The notes beneath the pieces are model-generated. The model did not search any database. It was not told where the DNA came from and was given only the letters and a program-made list of their open reading frames with translations. A program made the translations under genes and the position numbers. From Baffinella frigidus (taxonomy: Eukaryota > Cryptophyceae > Cryptomonadales > Baffinellaceae): DNA of 15,061 nt. The stretch spans positions 354,713 through 369,773 of the forward strand of contig MU646417.1 in NCBI GenBank assembly GCA_026770585.1, given 5' to 3'. Shown here piece by piece: positions 6,643 through 12,838 of the stretch; positions within the stretch are counted from its first letter, which is position 1, and the number at the start of each line of letters is the position of its first letter.

Positions 6643-6818
6643 GAGCGTTTGCGGTAATTGTTGTCTGTTTTGGACGTGCGGTTTTCCGGTTTTCCGGTTT
6701 TCATTTGTAGCAGAAGCGTCCATTTAAAATGTTTTAGGACCTTTACAATATTTTAAAAACCCGGAAAACCGGAAAACCGCACGTCCAAAACGGACAACAG
6801 TTACCGCAAACGCTCTGG
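6641..6818 (+). mobile_element. Inverted-repeat element, family D copy 1
   Basis: The left end AGAGCGTTTGCGGTAATTGT, TGTCTGTTTTGGACGTGCGG pairs with CCGCACGTCCAAAACGGACA, ACAGTTACCGCAAACGCTCT over more than 60 bp, with CCGGTTTT repeats inside each arm. It is about 178 bp long. Family D shares its outermost AGAGCG with family A, which may reflect a common transposase end. A truncated relative is at 5848-5977. Confidence 0.85.
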
Positions 6819-7209
6819 TGGTGAAAATATGATCTGGCCTTGGGTTACAAATTGTGTGTATTACAAATTGTGTGTCCAAAATATGTACAAATTTTGTGTA
6901 CAATTATGCAGTTGGCCACGCCTCGAAAATACTCAACTGAGAATACTCACAATTTCAACCCTAGGCCAGATCAAGGTCAACCCCCGGGGGTTGAGATTTC
7001 CGGTACAAATCCTGGTATCGTAAACCCTAAAAGTACGAAATGGCTCCAACGCCAAGCCAAATCGGAAGCCAAATCTCCAACGCCAAGCCAAATCAACGCC
7101 AAGCCAAAATCAGAGATAGAATCTGTTAGGTGGCGGGACTGCCACTCGAGGCTGGAAGAGGGAGTATTCCAAATGTGTGGATGTTAAATTTAGTACCAGT
7201 CACGGGCAG
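6819..7209. repeat. Non-genic stretch with two short tandem repeats
   Basis: TACAAATTGTGTG-type units repeat three to four times at 6845-6905. CCAACGCCAAGCCAAATC units repeat at 7046-7110. A plus-strand frame of 115 codons crosses the stretch, but its C-terminal half is the tandem repeat and nothing in it is recognisable. Confidence 0.6.
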
Positions 7210-7211
7210 GC

Positions 7212-7252
7212 TTGGTCACGTAGCTCCCGTATATAAGGGAGCTACGTGACCC
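7212..7252. repeat. Near-perfect palindrome
   Basis: TTGGTCACGTAGCTCCC and GGGAGCTACGTGACCCAA pair over about 16 bp around a GTATATAA loop. It could be a small hairpin element or a regulatory palindrome. There is no gene nearby to decide. Confidence 0.7.
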
Positions 7253-7401
7253 AACGCGCCTATTGGTGTGAAAATTACTACACACCGCTCCCCCCCCCTT
7301 CACTTGTAAAGCAATCCCTGTTCTTAAACAGTCACATTTGTAGCCTCGAGTGGGGGTGTGTGTGCATCGTGGCCATACTCATTTCAAATGTGTGTGTTTT
7401 A
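7253..7401. other. Spacer, nothing recognised
   Basis: Contains a C run at about 7290-7298 and a short GT-rich stretch (GGGGGTGTGTGTGC). No repeat match or gene was seen. Confidence 0.4.
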
Positions 7402-7563
7402 ATAGGGTAACGGCCTGAAAATGGGGTAGTTAGGCCTACGGCATTGCCTAGGACCTCCTACCGTAGGCCGAGACTTTTTGGTCCTAGGATCCCTCGGCCT
7501 ACGGTAGGAGGTCCTAGGCAATGCCGTATGCCTAACTACCCCATTTTCAGGCCGTTAGCCTAT
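7402..7563. mobile_element. 162-bp hairpin element, family F
   Basis: ATAGGGTAACGGCCTGAAAA and TTTTCAGGCCGTTAGCCTAT pair with one mismatch. Pairing continues through GGGGTAGTTAGG, ACGGCATTGCCTAGGACCTC and CTACCGTAGGCCGAG to a loop of about 10 bp at GACTTTTTGGTC. This is the most complete hairpin in the window. It carries the CCTAGGACC and CCTACCGTAGG core shared with families B, C and I. A degenerate fragment may lie at 13443-13505 (CCTACCGTAG ... CAACTACCCTCTTTTTGGCT). Confidence 0.9.
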
Positions 7564-7609
7564 GAGTTTTTTTTGGGGGGGGGGCAGAAGGTTCCAACAT
7601 CCCGAGAAG

Positions 7610-7629
7610 GCCACCAATAAAGGTGACAT
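7610..7629 (+). repeat. Detached unit of the 21-bp minisatellite
   Basis: GCCACCAATAAAGGTGACAT matches the minisatellite unit of 7755-8042 but is separated from it by the C1 element and a fragment CCCTTAAGTG at 7630-7639. Confidence 0.65.
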
Positions 7630-7645
7630 CCCTTAAGTGATTGAT

Positions 7646-7753
7646 ATCCCTTAAGTGGCCAGCAGGCTCATACGTCCTACCGTAGGGCCCTAGGACCTGC
7701 CTAGGACCTCTTGGCCGTCAAATTTGACGGCATGGCATGGCCACTTAAGGGAT
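7646..7753. mobile_element. Hairpin element family C, copy 1 (about 108 bp)
   Basis: The ends ATCCCTTAAGTGGCC and GGCCACTTAAGGGAT are perfect inverted repeats. The centre has CCTACCGTAGGGCCCTAGGA, CCTGCCTAGGACC and a second palindrome, GCCGTCAAATTTGACGGC. It sits between a detached minisatellite unit and the main array, with AT on both sides, so it probably inserted into the array. Confidence 0.8.
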
Positions 7754-7754
7754 A

Positions 7755-8042
7755 GCAACCAATACAGGTGATATGGCAACCAATACAGGAGATATAGCAA
7801 CCACTACAGGAGATGTAGCAACCAATACAGGTGATATATTATGGCAACCAATACAGGTGACATAGCAACCAATGCAGGAGATATATTATAGCAACCAATA
7901 CAGGAGATATGGCAACCAATGCAGGTGATGTAGCAACCAATGCAGGTGATATATTATAGCAACCAATACAGGTGATATAGCAACCAATTCAGGTGCAATA
8001 GCAACCAAGAAAAGTGCAATAGCAACCAATACGGGTAATATA
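7755..8042 (+). repeat. Minisatellite, 13 units of 21 or 26 bp
   Basis: Units start GCAACCAATACAGGTGATAT. Lengths in order are 21,21,21,26,21,26,21,21,26,21,21,21,21, and a partial unit follows at 8043. The 26-bp units add ATTAT at the 3' end. The last units degenerate (CAAGAAAAGTGC). The seven-residue period in the minus-strand translation (LVAIAP-type) arises because 21 is a multiple of three. The 26-bp units break the frame, so no repeat protein is supported. Confidence 0.95.
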
Positions 8043-8310
8043 GCAACCACCAGACCCCACGTACACCACACAGGGCGCTACGTGGGGGTATTCCAGGGTC
8101 GCCCTTTGAGCCATTGGGTCGCCCTGGGAGCCGTTTTCTTCTCAAAATGGACTTTTGAATACCGTTTCCCCTCAAAAATACTTTGAAACATCCCCCCCTC
8201 CAGCCCTGCGTGGAATCGGCATTTCCCCAAAACGGCCAGTACAGTCGAATTAATTCAGACCCCCCCCCCCCCCCGGTACAAATCGGCATTTTCCAAACGA
8301 TGTTTAGGGT
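8043..8310. other. Spacer, no gene recognised
   Basis: Contains GTCGCCCTTTGAGCCATTGG, GTCGCCCTGGGAGCCGTTTT, a local duplication, and CTCAAAATGGACTTTTGAAT with CCTCAAAAATACTTTGAAAC, a second. A C run of about 14 lies at 8262-8275. The minus-strand 111-codon frame enters from the minisatellite and is not a gene. Confidence 0.45.
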
Positions 8311-8472
8311 CCACCCAGCGGACTTCGAGGGGGTTCGTGAATAACCCCTAAGCGATAAGACCTAGGACCCTACGGTAGACAACCCGTAGGGACATAGGGG
8401 GGTTCCTACGGATGAGGTAACGGAAACTCGGGCTCTCGGCGCCCGAAAATCCCTTCGTAGCCCGCTGTGGGG
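8311..8472. mobile_element. Inverted-repeat element, family I copy 2
   Basis: CCACCCAGCGGACTTCGAGG, GGGTTCG on the left pairs with CGAAAATCCCTTCGTAGCCC, GCTGTGG on the right. The interior GCGATAAGACCTAGGACCCT, ACGGTAGACAACCCGTAGGG and GGTTCCTACGGATGAGGTAA match 4790-4905. It is about 162 bp and shows that the 4448-4900 material belongs to a dispersed family. Confidence 0.8.
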
Positions 8473-8610
8473 CCCATCGTTGGGGGAAGCCGACTTTTGA
8501 GAGCTGGTGGGGGGGTCGTGTTGCGACCCCCTCCCTGGTACGTAGTGGGGGGTTGCCACACGATGAGAGTACTCCCACTCGACGTCGGAGGGCGCCATCA
8601 ACCCTCACAT

Positions 8611-8717
8611 GAGGACCACATCGTCGATTTTCACACCTTGAATTCACCTGGGCAGCCCCCCCGAAAAAGGGGGTCTGCCCAGGTTTATCGAAGGTGTTGA
8701 AATCGACGATTTGGTCC
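8611..8717. mobile_element. Inverted-repeat element, family G
   Basis: GAGGACCACATCGTCGATTT, TCACACCTTG pairs with CGAAGGTGTTGAAATCGACG, ATTTGGTCC. Inside, CACCTGGGCAGCCCCC pairs with GGGGGTCTGCCCAGG around an AAAAA loop. The same GACCAAATCGTCGATTTCCA, GACCTTGGATT sequence starts the next element at 8744, so G and H2 share a module. Confidence 0.75.
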
Positions 8718-8724
8718 GCCCGTG

Positions 8725-8912
8725 CCACCAACCCTCACGGAAAGACCAAATCGTCGATTTCCAGACCTTGGATTTAGGGGGCGTCGGGGTCGGATCCGAC
8801 CCCGATAATTTTATAATAACCCAATAAAAGCTGCCTTTTCAGGTTTTGGGAGTTTAAAAAATGCTTTGCACAAAAGGTCGCGTTGGTTTGGTCCTCCCGT
8901 GATGGTTGGTGG
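8725..8912. mobile_element. Fold-back element, family H copy 2 (188 bp)
   Basis: CCACCAACCCTCACGGAAAG, ACCAAA pairs with TTTGGTCCTCCCGTGATGGT, TGGTGG. Its ends resemble those of H1 at 938-1107. The interior has the palindrome CGGGGTCGGATCCGACCCCG at 8785-8804 and an AT-rich loop. Confidence 0.75.
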
Positions 8913-8969
8913 TGAGGGTTGGTGGCGGGTGGCAGGATGCGACCCACCCGCCGACGAGGCGATGGGCCC

Positions 8970-9097
8970 CCACCAGCCATCCCAAGTGGCTCAAATAGTG
9001 CCCTGGAAGGTCTTCGATTTAACCTGGATCGGGGTCAGATCCGACCCCGATCCAAATGCCCCAGAGCACTATTTGAGCCACCTCCAAGGGCTAGTGG
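8970..9097. mobile_element. Fold-back element, family H-like copy 3 (128 bp)
   Basis: CCACCAGCCATCCCAAGTGG, CTCAAATAGTGC pairs with GCACTATTTGAGCCACCTCC, AAGGGCTAGTGG. The centre is a near-perfect palindrome: TGGATCGGGGTC, AGATC, CGACCCCGATCCA at 9026-9055. That centre is the same palindrome as in H2, although the arms differ. Confidence 0.8.
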
Positions 9098-9350
9098 CCG
9101 GGGGGGTGTAGGGATTGTAGCTCTGCCTCACTCGGGTTGACCGACTATTCTCAAGTTGACATGCTGGGTTTGCGGTACACACCTGTCAACTTCGGAGCGG
9201 AAAAGAGCCTGGGCTGACCAAATTGGTGACCCCTGAAGACTGTGAGAGAGCTAGGGGCGGAGCTTTAGGTCGGGGCTGGGGCGGAAAGCTTGCAAGGGCT
9301 GCACCGTGCGTGCGTTTAGACGGAAGGGGCTATCGGCAGGGTGGGATGTA
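9098..9350. other. Spacer left of the candidate gene pair
   Basis: No gene or repeat family recognised. Composition becomes GC-rich to the right. The 3' end of the minus-strand candidate lies at its right border. A plausible poly(A) signal was not seen. Confidence 0.4.
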
Positions 9351-9722
9351 CTAACGGGGGGCTGGAGTGGCGTGGTGGGGGACAGGGCAGAGAGGGTTTG
9401 GCGGCGGGGCGCTGGGGAGGAGCGTGACCGGTCTTTTCACATGCACCGCCGCGAGGCAGGCGCGAAGGTGTGGCACTGATTCTCGGAAGAGGCGCTCCGT
9501 TGTCTGGACCGGGACGCGGCCTCCCGGGAGCTCCTGCCGCTTGAGCATGGTGTCGAGCGCCGCATCGATGTCGGCGCGCGTGCGATTGGTGTCTGCGATC
9601 ACCTGGTCCCACTGTCCCGCAGTGAGGTCCGACAGGCGGATGCGCGTCGTGCCCGTCACCGCGAACAGCGAGGTTTGCAGCCGCCGCCACTCGTCGTTGG
9701 ACCACCGCGTATCCTTCGCCAT
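9351..9722 (-). CDS. Candidate basic protein, weakly Myb/SANT-like N terminus; possibly only a first exon
   Basis: A 123-codon frame starts with ATG at 9720-9722, preceded by purine-rich, G-rich DNA. It is strongly GC-biased at third positions and free of the window's repeat families, unlike every other long frame. Residues 5-62 have an RWSNDEWRRL start, W at 7, 12 and 38, and QWDQVIADTNRTRADI, resembling a Myb/SANT pattern with spaced tryptophans and a basic third helix. This is a weak resemblance by eye. After residue about 92 the sequence turns proline-rich (SAPPPNPLCPVPHH), which may be intron read-through. A GTGCATGTG sequence near codons 92-94 could be a donor. If the domain is real, a DNA-binding role would follow, but the function is unproven. 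Confidence 0.5.
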   Translation of the reverse strand: MAKDTRWSNDEWRRLQTSLFAVTGTTRIRLSDLTAGQWDQVIADTNRTRADIDAALDTMLKRQELPGGRVPVQTTERLFRESVPHLRACLAAVHVKRPVTLLPSAPPPNPLCPVPHHATPAPR

Positions 9723-10283
9723 CGCGCCCTCCTCTCAATCCCCCGCTCCTTCACCCAGCCGCGCCCAGTTCAAAGAGGAGCCAAGGCTGGCTTCTTCAGG
9801 GCACCATCCAGGGCCACGGTGGAGAGTGAAACAGGAGGGGAAAGAGAAGGACCCAGAGCTGACTGAGTCACCGAGAGGAAGTATCAAGGTAAGAGAGAGA
9901 AGGTGCGGGAAGGCGGAGATGTATCGCGACGCCCCTCAACGCTCCGAAATTTCCAGGTCTGAACGTCCGAAATCAGGAAATTGGGTTTTCGTGTGAACTG
10001 ACCGGAAGCCTCTCATAACCTGAGGTTCGCGGCGTTGCTCACCCCCTTTTTCATGCTGAAAAAGGAGGAGAATAGAGGCGATTTGGTCCTCTTCAGATCC
10101 CAGGGAAGCCACCCAGGACTGGCCGCTTCCGTACGAGCGGCGCGGGAGCTCTCTCCCCCGCCGCGGTCTGTCCTCGGCGCGGGAGCTCTCTCCCCCTCTC
10201 CCCCTCGCCGCAACAGACCGCGGCGGGGGAGAGAGCTCCCGCGCCGTAACAGACCTCGGCGGGGGAGAGAGCTCCCGCGCCGC
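9723..10283. promoter_or_regulatory. Candidate divergent promoter / 5' region with a possible short intron
   Basis: A GC-rich gap between two divergent candidate coding segments. A strong plant-like donor AAG|GTAAGAG is at 9888/9889, and CTCAAC (branch-like, about 9935) precedes TTTCCAG at 9950-9956. Together they would make a 68-bp plus-strand intron at 9889-9956. Downstream, TCCTCTTCAG ending at 10096 is another possible acceptor. A 9-bp stem CCTTTTTCA-TGC-TGAAAAAGG is at 10045-10065. No TATA box was identified. The bidirectional promoter reading is inference from gene arrangement only. Confidence 0.35.
10145..10283. repeat. GC-rich palindromic repeat cluster
   Basis: GGGAGCTCTCTCCCCC modules occur twice in one orientation (10145, 10178) and twice inverted (from about 10226 and 10262). 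The longest pairing is GGGAGCTCTCTCCCCCGCCG, CGGTCTGT at 10145-10172 against 10214-10241. Four copies in two orientations could form alternative cruciforms. The cluster directly precedes the plus-strand ATG at 10284. Confidence 0.9.
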
Positions 10284-10547
10284 ATGCAACGTGTGATGGA
10301 CAGGTTCAAAGATGTGCGCTCGATCATCTGCAAGTGGCGGGCGGAGAAGAATCTCAAGATGTGCGCGGGAAGGGGGCGGTCCCAGGGGGCGGTCCCCCCG
10401 ACCAACCCGCTGCAGAACATGAAACAGGGCGAGCTGCTGCTCATATCGCTGATGGCTGCAGCAGTGATCCTTGGGATCGGCATGCTGGTGTTGCGCCGAC
10501 GAGGCACGCGAGAGGAGACCCAGCTGCTCGACCGCAGCGCCAAGTAG
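10284..10547 (+). CDS. Candidate small single-span membrane protein (C-terminal exon or complete)
   Basis: An 87-codon frame from ATG 10284 (context CGCCGCATGC) to TAG 10545. Residues 1-22 are basic and amphipathic (RFKDVRSIICKWRAEK). Residues 51-70 (LLLISLMAAAVILGIGMLVL) are a clear membrane helix, then RRRGTREETQLLDRSAK. The positive residues after the helix favour a cytosolic C-terminal tail, i.e. a type I or signal-anchor orientation. With only 17 residues beyond the span, a tail-anchored arrangement is also possible. The frame is open upstream to 10002, with another ATG at 10053, but that extension reads through the palindromic repeat (Arg/Pro-rich), so I start at 10284. The true protein may have upstream exons. 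GAGGTGAGC at about 10592, after the stop, resembles a donor. Family unknown. Confidence 0.55.
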   Translation: MQRVMDRFKDVRSIICKWRAEKNLKMCAGRGRSQGAVPPTNPLQNMKQGELLLISLMAAAVILGIGMLVLRRRGTREETQLLDRSAK

Positions 10548-10889
10548 GATGCACAGCTCCTAGCAGCTCAAACGAGATTGAGCTCCCAGTGGAGGTGAGC
10601 TAGCGCTGCCTCACGAGAATTCTCAGGCAAATTTCCTACAGAGCGCGGTGTTATTTCGTCAGTGAACCAATGTACAAAGCGGGCGGTCAAGGTTTGTCTG
10701 GCAGAGGTCTTGCAGCAAGGAGCCGCTGTTCTCCGCTCCATTCAGTGTTGACAGTGGACACAATGCCTTGAGGGTTGTGGAGCGTTAGGTTTAGGGTCAG
10801 GGTTGGGGTTTATGGAGCGTTGGGTTTAGGGTCTGGGGTTCGCAGCAGCGGAGGTAGACGGGGGCCCTGCACGGTACCCGTACAGAGGT
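10548..10889. other. Downstream spacer with short telomere-like motif
   Basis: No gene recognised. TGTGGAGCGTTAGGTTTAGG, GTCAGGGTTGGGG at 10778-10810 is repeated at 10814-10840 (ATGGAGCGTTGGGTTTAGGG, TCTGGGG). Any 3' untranslated region of the plus-strand candidate would lie here. Confidence 0.45.
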
Positions 10890-11010
10890 TACAGGGGTAC
10901 CTCGCTCATAAGAAACCGCCTCCTCCTAGGACCCTACCGTAGGGCTATGCCTAGGGCCCTATGGTGGTCCTAGGGGGGTGGGCGTTTCTTATGAGCGAGG
11001 TACCCCTGTA
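10890..11010 (+). mobile_element. TA-flanked MITE, family B copy 1 (121 bp)
   Basis: The ends TACAGGGGTACCTCGCTCAT, AAGAAACCGCC and GGGCGTTTCTTATGAGCGAG, GTACCCCTGTA are inverted repeats of about 31 bp. TA at both edges fits a TA duplication around a CAGGGG...CCCCTG element, as in Tc1/mariner-type MITEs (established for that group; the assignment is inference). The core CCTAGGACCCTACCGTAGGG and CCTAGGGCCCTATGGTGGTC is shared with other families. The right end translates as FLMSEVPLY in one frame. Confidence 0.9.
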
Positions 11011-11392
11011 CTCGCGAATAGAGACATGCACCGTCCCAACACGGAGGGGGCGTGACCAAAACACATCTTCTCTGGGGTGGGGTCTGGCCTCCCTAGGAAC
11101 AGGTCTATCACACCGATGCTGTTGGCGATCCGAATTTATAAACGCATTCTATCTCCCCGGTACATTTCCATGTTAAGCTCCTGCCAAAAACGCGCCTGTG
11201 CGTGACCAAAAATATATCTCCAGTGTCAGATGTACCAGTATTCGTGTACATGTAGAGTGATCTCTCTCTACATGTAGGTCCTGCTGAGACACAGCCTCGG
11301 AGGGGGTGCAAACATTCAGGCCGTGTTGGTAGTAATTGAGATCTCTCTATTCATCTATGGCGACCGTGTTTGTAGTCATCAAGGTTTCTCTC
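11011..11392. other. Non-genic stretch between B copies
   Basis: No gene recognised; the open frames begin inside B1. CGTGACCAAAACACATCT at 11052 and CGTGACCAAAAATATATCTC at 11201 are a diverged direct repeat. A hairpin TACATGTAGAG-TGAT-CTCTCTCTACATGTA lies at about 11247-11276. GTCCTGCTGAGACACAGCCT, CGGAGGGGGTGCA at 11278-11311 matches 3409-3441. Confidence 0.5.
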
Positions 11393-11514
11393 TGCAGGGG
11401 CACCTCGCCCATAAGAAATCGCCTCCCCCTAGGACCCTACAGTAGGCCCATGCCTAGGGCCCTCTGGTGGTCCTCAGGGAGGTGGAGGTTTCTTAGGAGC
11501 GAGGTACCCCTGTA
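11393..11514 (+). mobile_element. MITE family B copy 2 (about 122 bp)
   Basis: Same arrangement as B1 with a decayed left edge (TGCAGGGGCACCTCGCCCAT) and intact right edge (GAGCGAGGTACCCCTGTA). The core has CCTACAGTAGG and GGGCCCTCTGGTGGTCCT. Confidence 0.88.
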
Positions 11515-11566
11515 TCCATCCCCACTCGCATCGTTGGCCACGCGCCCGTCCGTCACGACCTACATG

Positions 11567-11687
11567 TACAGGAGTACCTCGATTACAAGAAAACGTCACC
11601 CCCCTAGGACCACCATAGGGCCCTAGGCAGAGGCCTACTGTAGGGTCCTACGGGGAGGCGTTTTCTTGTAATCGAGGTACCCCTGTA
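11567..11687 (+). mobile_element. MITE family B copy 3 (121 bp)
   Basis: TACAGGAGTACCTCGATTAC, AAGAAAACG pairs with CGTTTTCTTGTAATCGAGGT, ACCCCTGTA. The TIR has compensating changes on both arms relative to B1 (GATTACAA against GCTCATAA). The core is in the opposite orientation to B1 (GACCACCATAGGGCCCTAGG first). It directly abuts C2. Confidence 0.9.
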
Positions 11688-11789
11688 TCCCTCAAGTGGC
11701 GATGGGGTCTTAAATGACCCCCTACAGTTCCTAGGCAGGTCCTAGGGCCCTACGGTAGGGCGTATGAGCCTACTCGCCACGTGAGGGAT
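11687..11789. mobile_element. Hairpin element family C, copy 2
   Basis: ATCCCTCAAGTGGCGA pairs with TCGCCACGTGAGGGAT. The centre contains the hairpin TGGGGTCTTAAATGACCCC, then GGCAGGTCCTAGGGCCCTAC, GGTAGGGCGTATGAGCC. It starts at the last base of B3. Confidence 0.8.
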
Positions 11790-11809
11790 CGGATTGATTC
11801 AGTCCCGCC

Positions 11810-11913
11810 ATCCCTTAAGTGGCCAGGCGGTCAAAATTGACCGCCAAAAGGTCCTAGGCAGGTCCTAGGGCCCTACGGTAGTGAGGCGTATGCGCCTACT
11901 GGCCACTTATGGG
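11810..11913. mobile_element. Hairpin element family C, copy 3
   Basis: ATCCCTTAAGTGGCCAG pairs with CTGGCCACTTATGGG. The inner palindrome GGCGGTCAAAATTGACCGCC corresponds to GCCGTCAAATTTGACGGC of C1 but sits nearer the opposite end, so C1 and C3 are in opposite orientations. Confidence 0.8.
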
Positions 11914-12221
11914 CTGGACACCTCGCCCGTGAGAACGGAGCCCAGGGTTCTAACGCGAGCTCAGGCGGAAGGCGTGACGCGAGCTATCGGAGCTATCGGA
12001 GCTATTGGAGCTATTGCAGCTATTGGAGCTACACTGTATTGGATGTCCACTTAGCAGCCACCGGGGGCTTCACGGATACAGTCCATCTAAACGATTTGTA
12101 CTAGATTCTTATCCATTGCCCTGGAACCTAACCGTAGTTTCGCCTCGAATATTCAAGGCGAAAAGGAACTCGGCCGCTGCTGAGTGGATGGAGCCATTGG
12201 CTCAGGCTGAAGGCGCGGGCT
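11914..12221. repeat. Non-genic stretch with 9-bp tandem repeat
   Basis: GAGCTATCG/GAGCTATTG units repeat five to six times at 11981-12031. CTCAGGCGGAAGGCG at 11960 recurs at about 12202, 12358 and 12450. The plus-strand frame of 78 codons over this stretch has no recognisable features. Confidence 0.6.
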
Positions 12222-12327
12222 ATCCCTTAAGTGGCCAGTAGGCTCATACGCCCTACAGTAGGATCCTAGGACCTGCCTACATGTAGGGCGAGTTAGGGTG
12301 AATATTCACCCTATGGGCACTTAAGGG
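12222..12327. mobile_element. Hairpin element family C, copy 4
   Basis: ATCCCTTAAGTGGCCAGTAG on the left and TATGGGCACTTAAGGG on the right. The centre has CCCTACAGTAGGATCCTAGG, ACCTGCCTACATGTAGGGCG and the palindrome AGGGTGAATATTCACCCT. Confidence 0.8.
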
Positions 12328-12742
12328 TTAGGAGCTACTATAGCCGTTGGAGCTTTTGGCTCAGGCGGAAGCCCCCCCCCCCCCAGGACCACCATGGGGC
12401 CCTAGGCGTAGGCCTACTGTAGGGTCCTAGGACCCCTGTAAAAGCCATTGGCTCAGGCGGAAGGAGCGGAGCGTTCCCAGGGGAGCCAATCGGTGCCGCT
12501 GTTGAAGGGTCCTAGGACCCCTGTATTGGAGCCATTGGTTCAGGCCTTTAGGTCCTGTAGGTTCTTTTAAATCCCACCACAGGCGGACACCGGAACTTGT
12601 TCTGTAGAAAGGCCATGCTTCCTTTCGGATCACATCAAGCCCCCCTGTACAGAGGATCGCGGCAGAACCGGCTAAGCGGAGGGCGCGGAGCGTTCCCAGG
12701 GGTGCCAATCGATGCCGCCGTTGAACGCGTGCAGCTCCTCCT
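12328..12742. repeat. Duplicated modules around GAGCCATTGGCTCAGGC
   Basis: No gene recognised. GGAGCGTTCCCAGGGGAGCC, AATCGGTGCCGCTGTTGAA at 12467-12506 recurs at 12687-12725. GAGCCATTGG-type sequence recurs at 12191, 12443 and 12529. A core fragment of B (GGACCACCATGGGGCCCTAG, GCGTAGGCCTACTGTAGGGT) is at 12385-12430 without terminal repeats. A C run is at 12371-12384. The minus-strand 93-codon frame is built from these repeats. Confidence 0.6.
12545..12635. repeat. Dispersed repeat K, copy 1
   Basis: CCTTTAGGTCCTGTAGGTTC, then TCCCACCACAGGCGGACACC, TTCTGTAGAAAGGCCATGCT, TTCCTTTCGGATC. The same order in less degenerate form is at 12743-12815 and 13937-14028. Confidence 0.55.
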
Positions 12743-12815
12743 TTAGGTCCTTTAGGTTTTAATTTCTCCCAACATAGCCCAACGACACGCCGTTCCGTAA
12801 AAAGGACTGCATAGA
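12743..12815. repeat. Dispersed repeat K, copy 2
   Basis: GGTCCTTTAGGTTTTAATTT, CTCCCAACATAGCCCAACGA, CACGCCGTTCCGTAAAAAGG, ACTGCA closely matches 13937-14002. Confidence 0.75.
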
Positions 12816-12838
12816 CCCATGACCACTTTGCCCTGCGT

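Noticed and set aside
7755-8042. CRISPR-like array
   Set aside because: The 21/26-bp units are contiguous with no unique spacers, the flanks are eukaryotic repeats, and no cas-like gene is present. It is a minisatellite.
7886-8289. Minus-strand heptad-like repeat protein (LVAIAP)
   Set aside because: The periodicity comes from the 21-bp DNA unit. The 26-bp units shift the frame, and the frame has no independent coding signal.
8348-8731. 127-codon minus-strand frame
   Set aside because: It spans the I2 and G hairpin elements. Its sequence follows their repeats and a second overlapping frame is also open.
9367-9996. 209-codon plus-strand frame over the Myb-like candidate
   Set aside because: It is antisense to the more protein-like minus-strand frame, with composition typical of a GC-rich shadow. 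Only its 3' part (possible donor at 9888) may be transcribed.
9723-10283. Bacterial-type promoter, ribosome-binding site or terminator
   Set aside because: The window is eukaryotic in character. The CCTTTTTCA-TGC-TGAAAAAGG stem at 10045-10065 resembles a terminator stem but has no U-run and lies in a GC-rich 5' interval.
10013-10543. 176-codon minus-strand frame opposite the membrane protein
   Set aside because: It runs through the palindromic cluster, giving repeated RRGSSLPRRGLL peptides, and lacks the protein-like features of the plus strand.
10961-11626. Small proteins containing SEVPLY
   Set aside because: The peptide lies entirely in the terminal inverted repeat of family B and is found wherever the element is.
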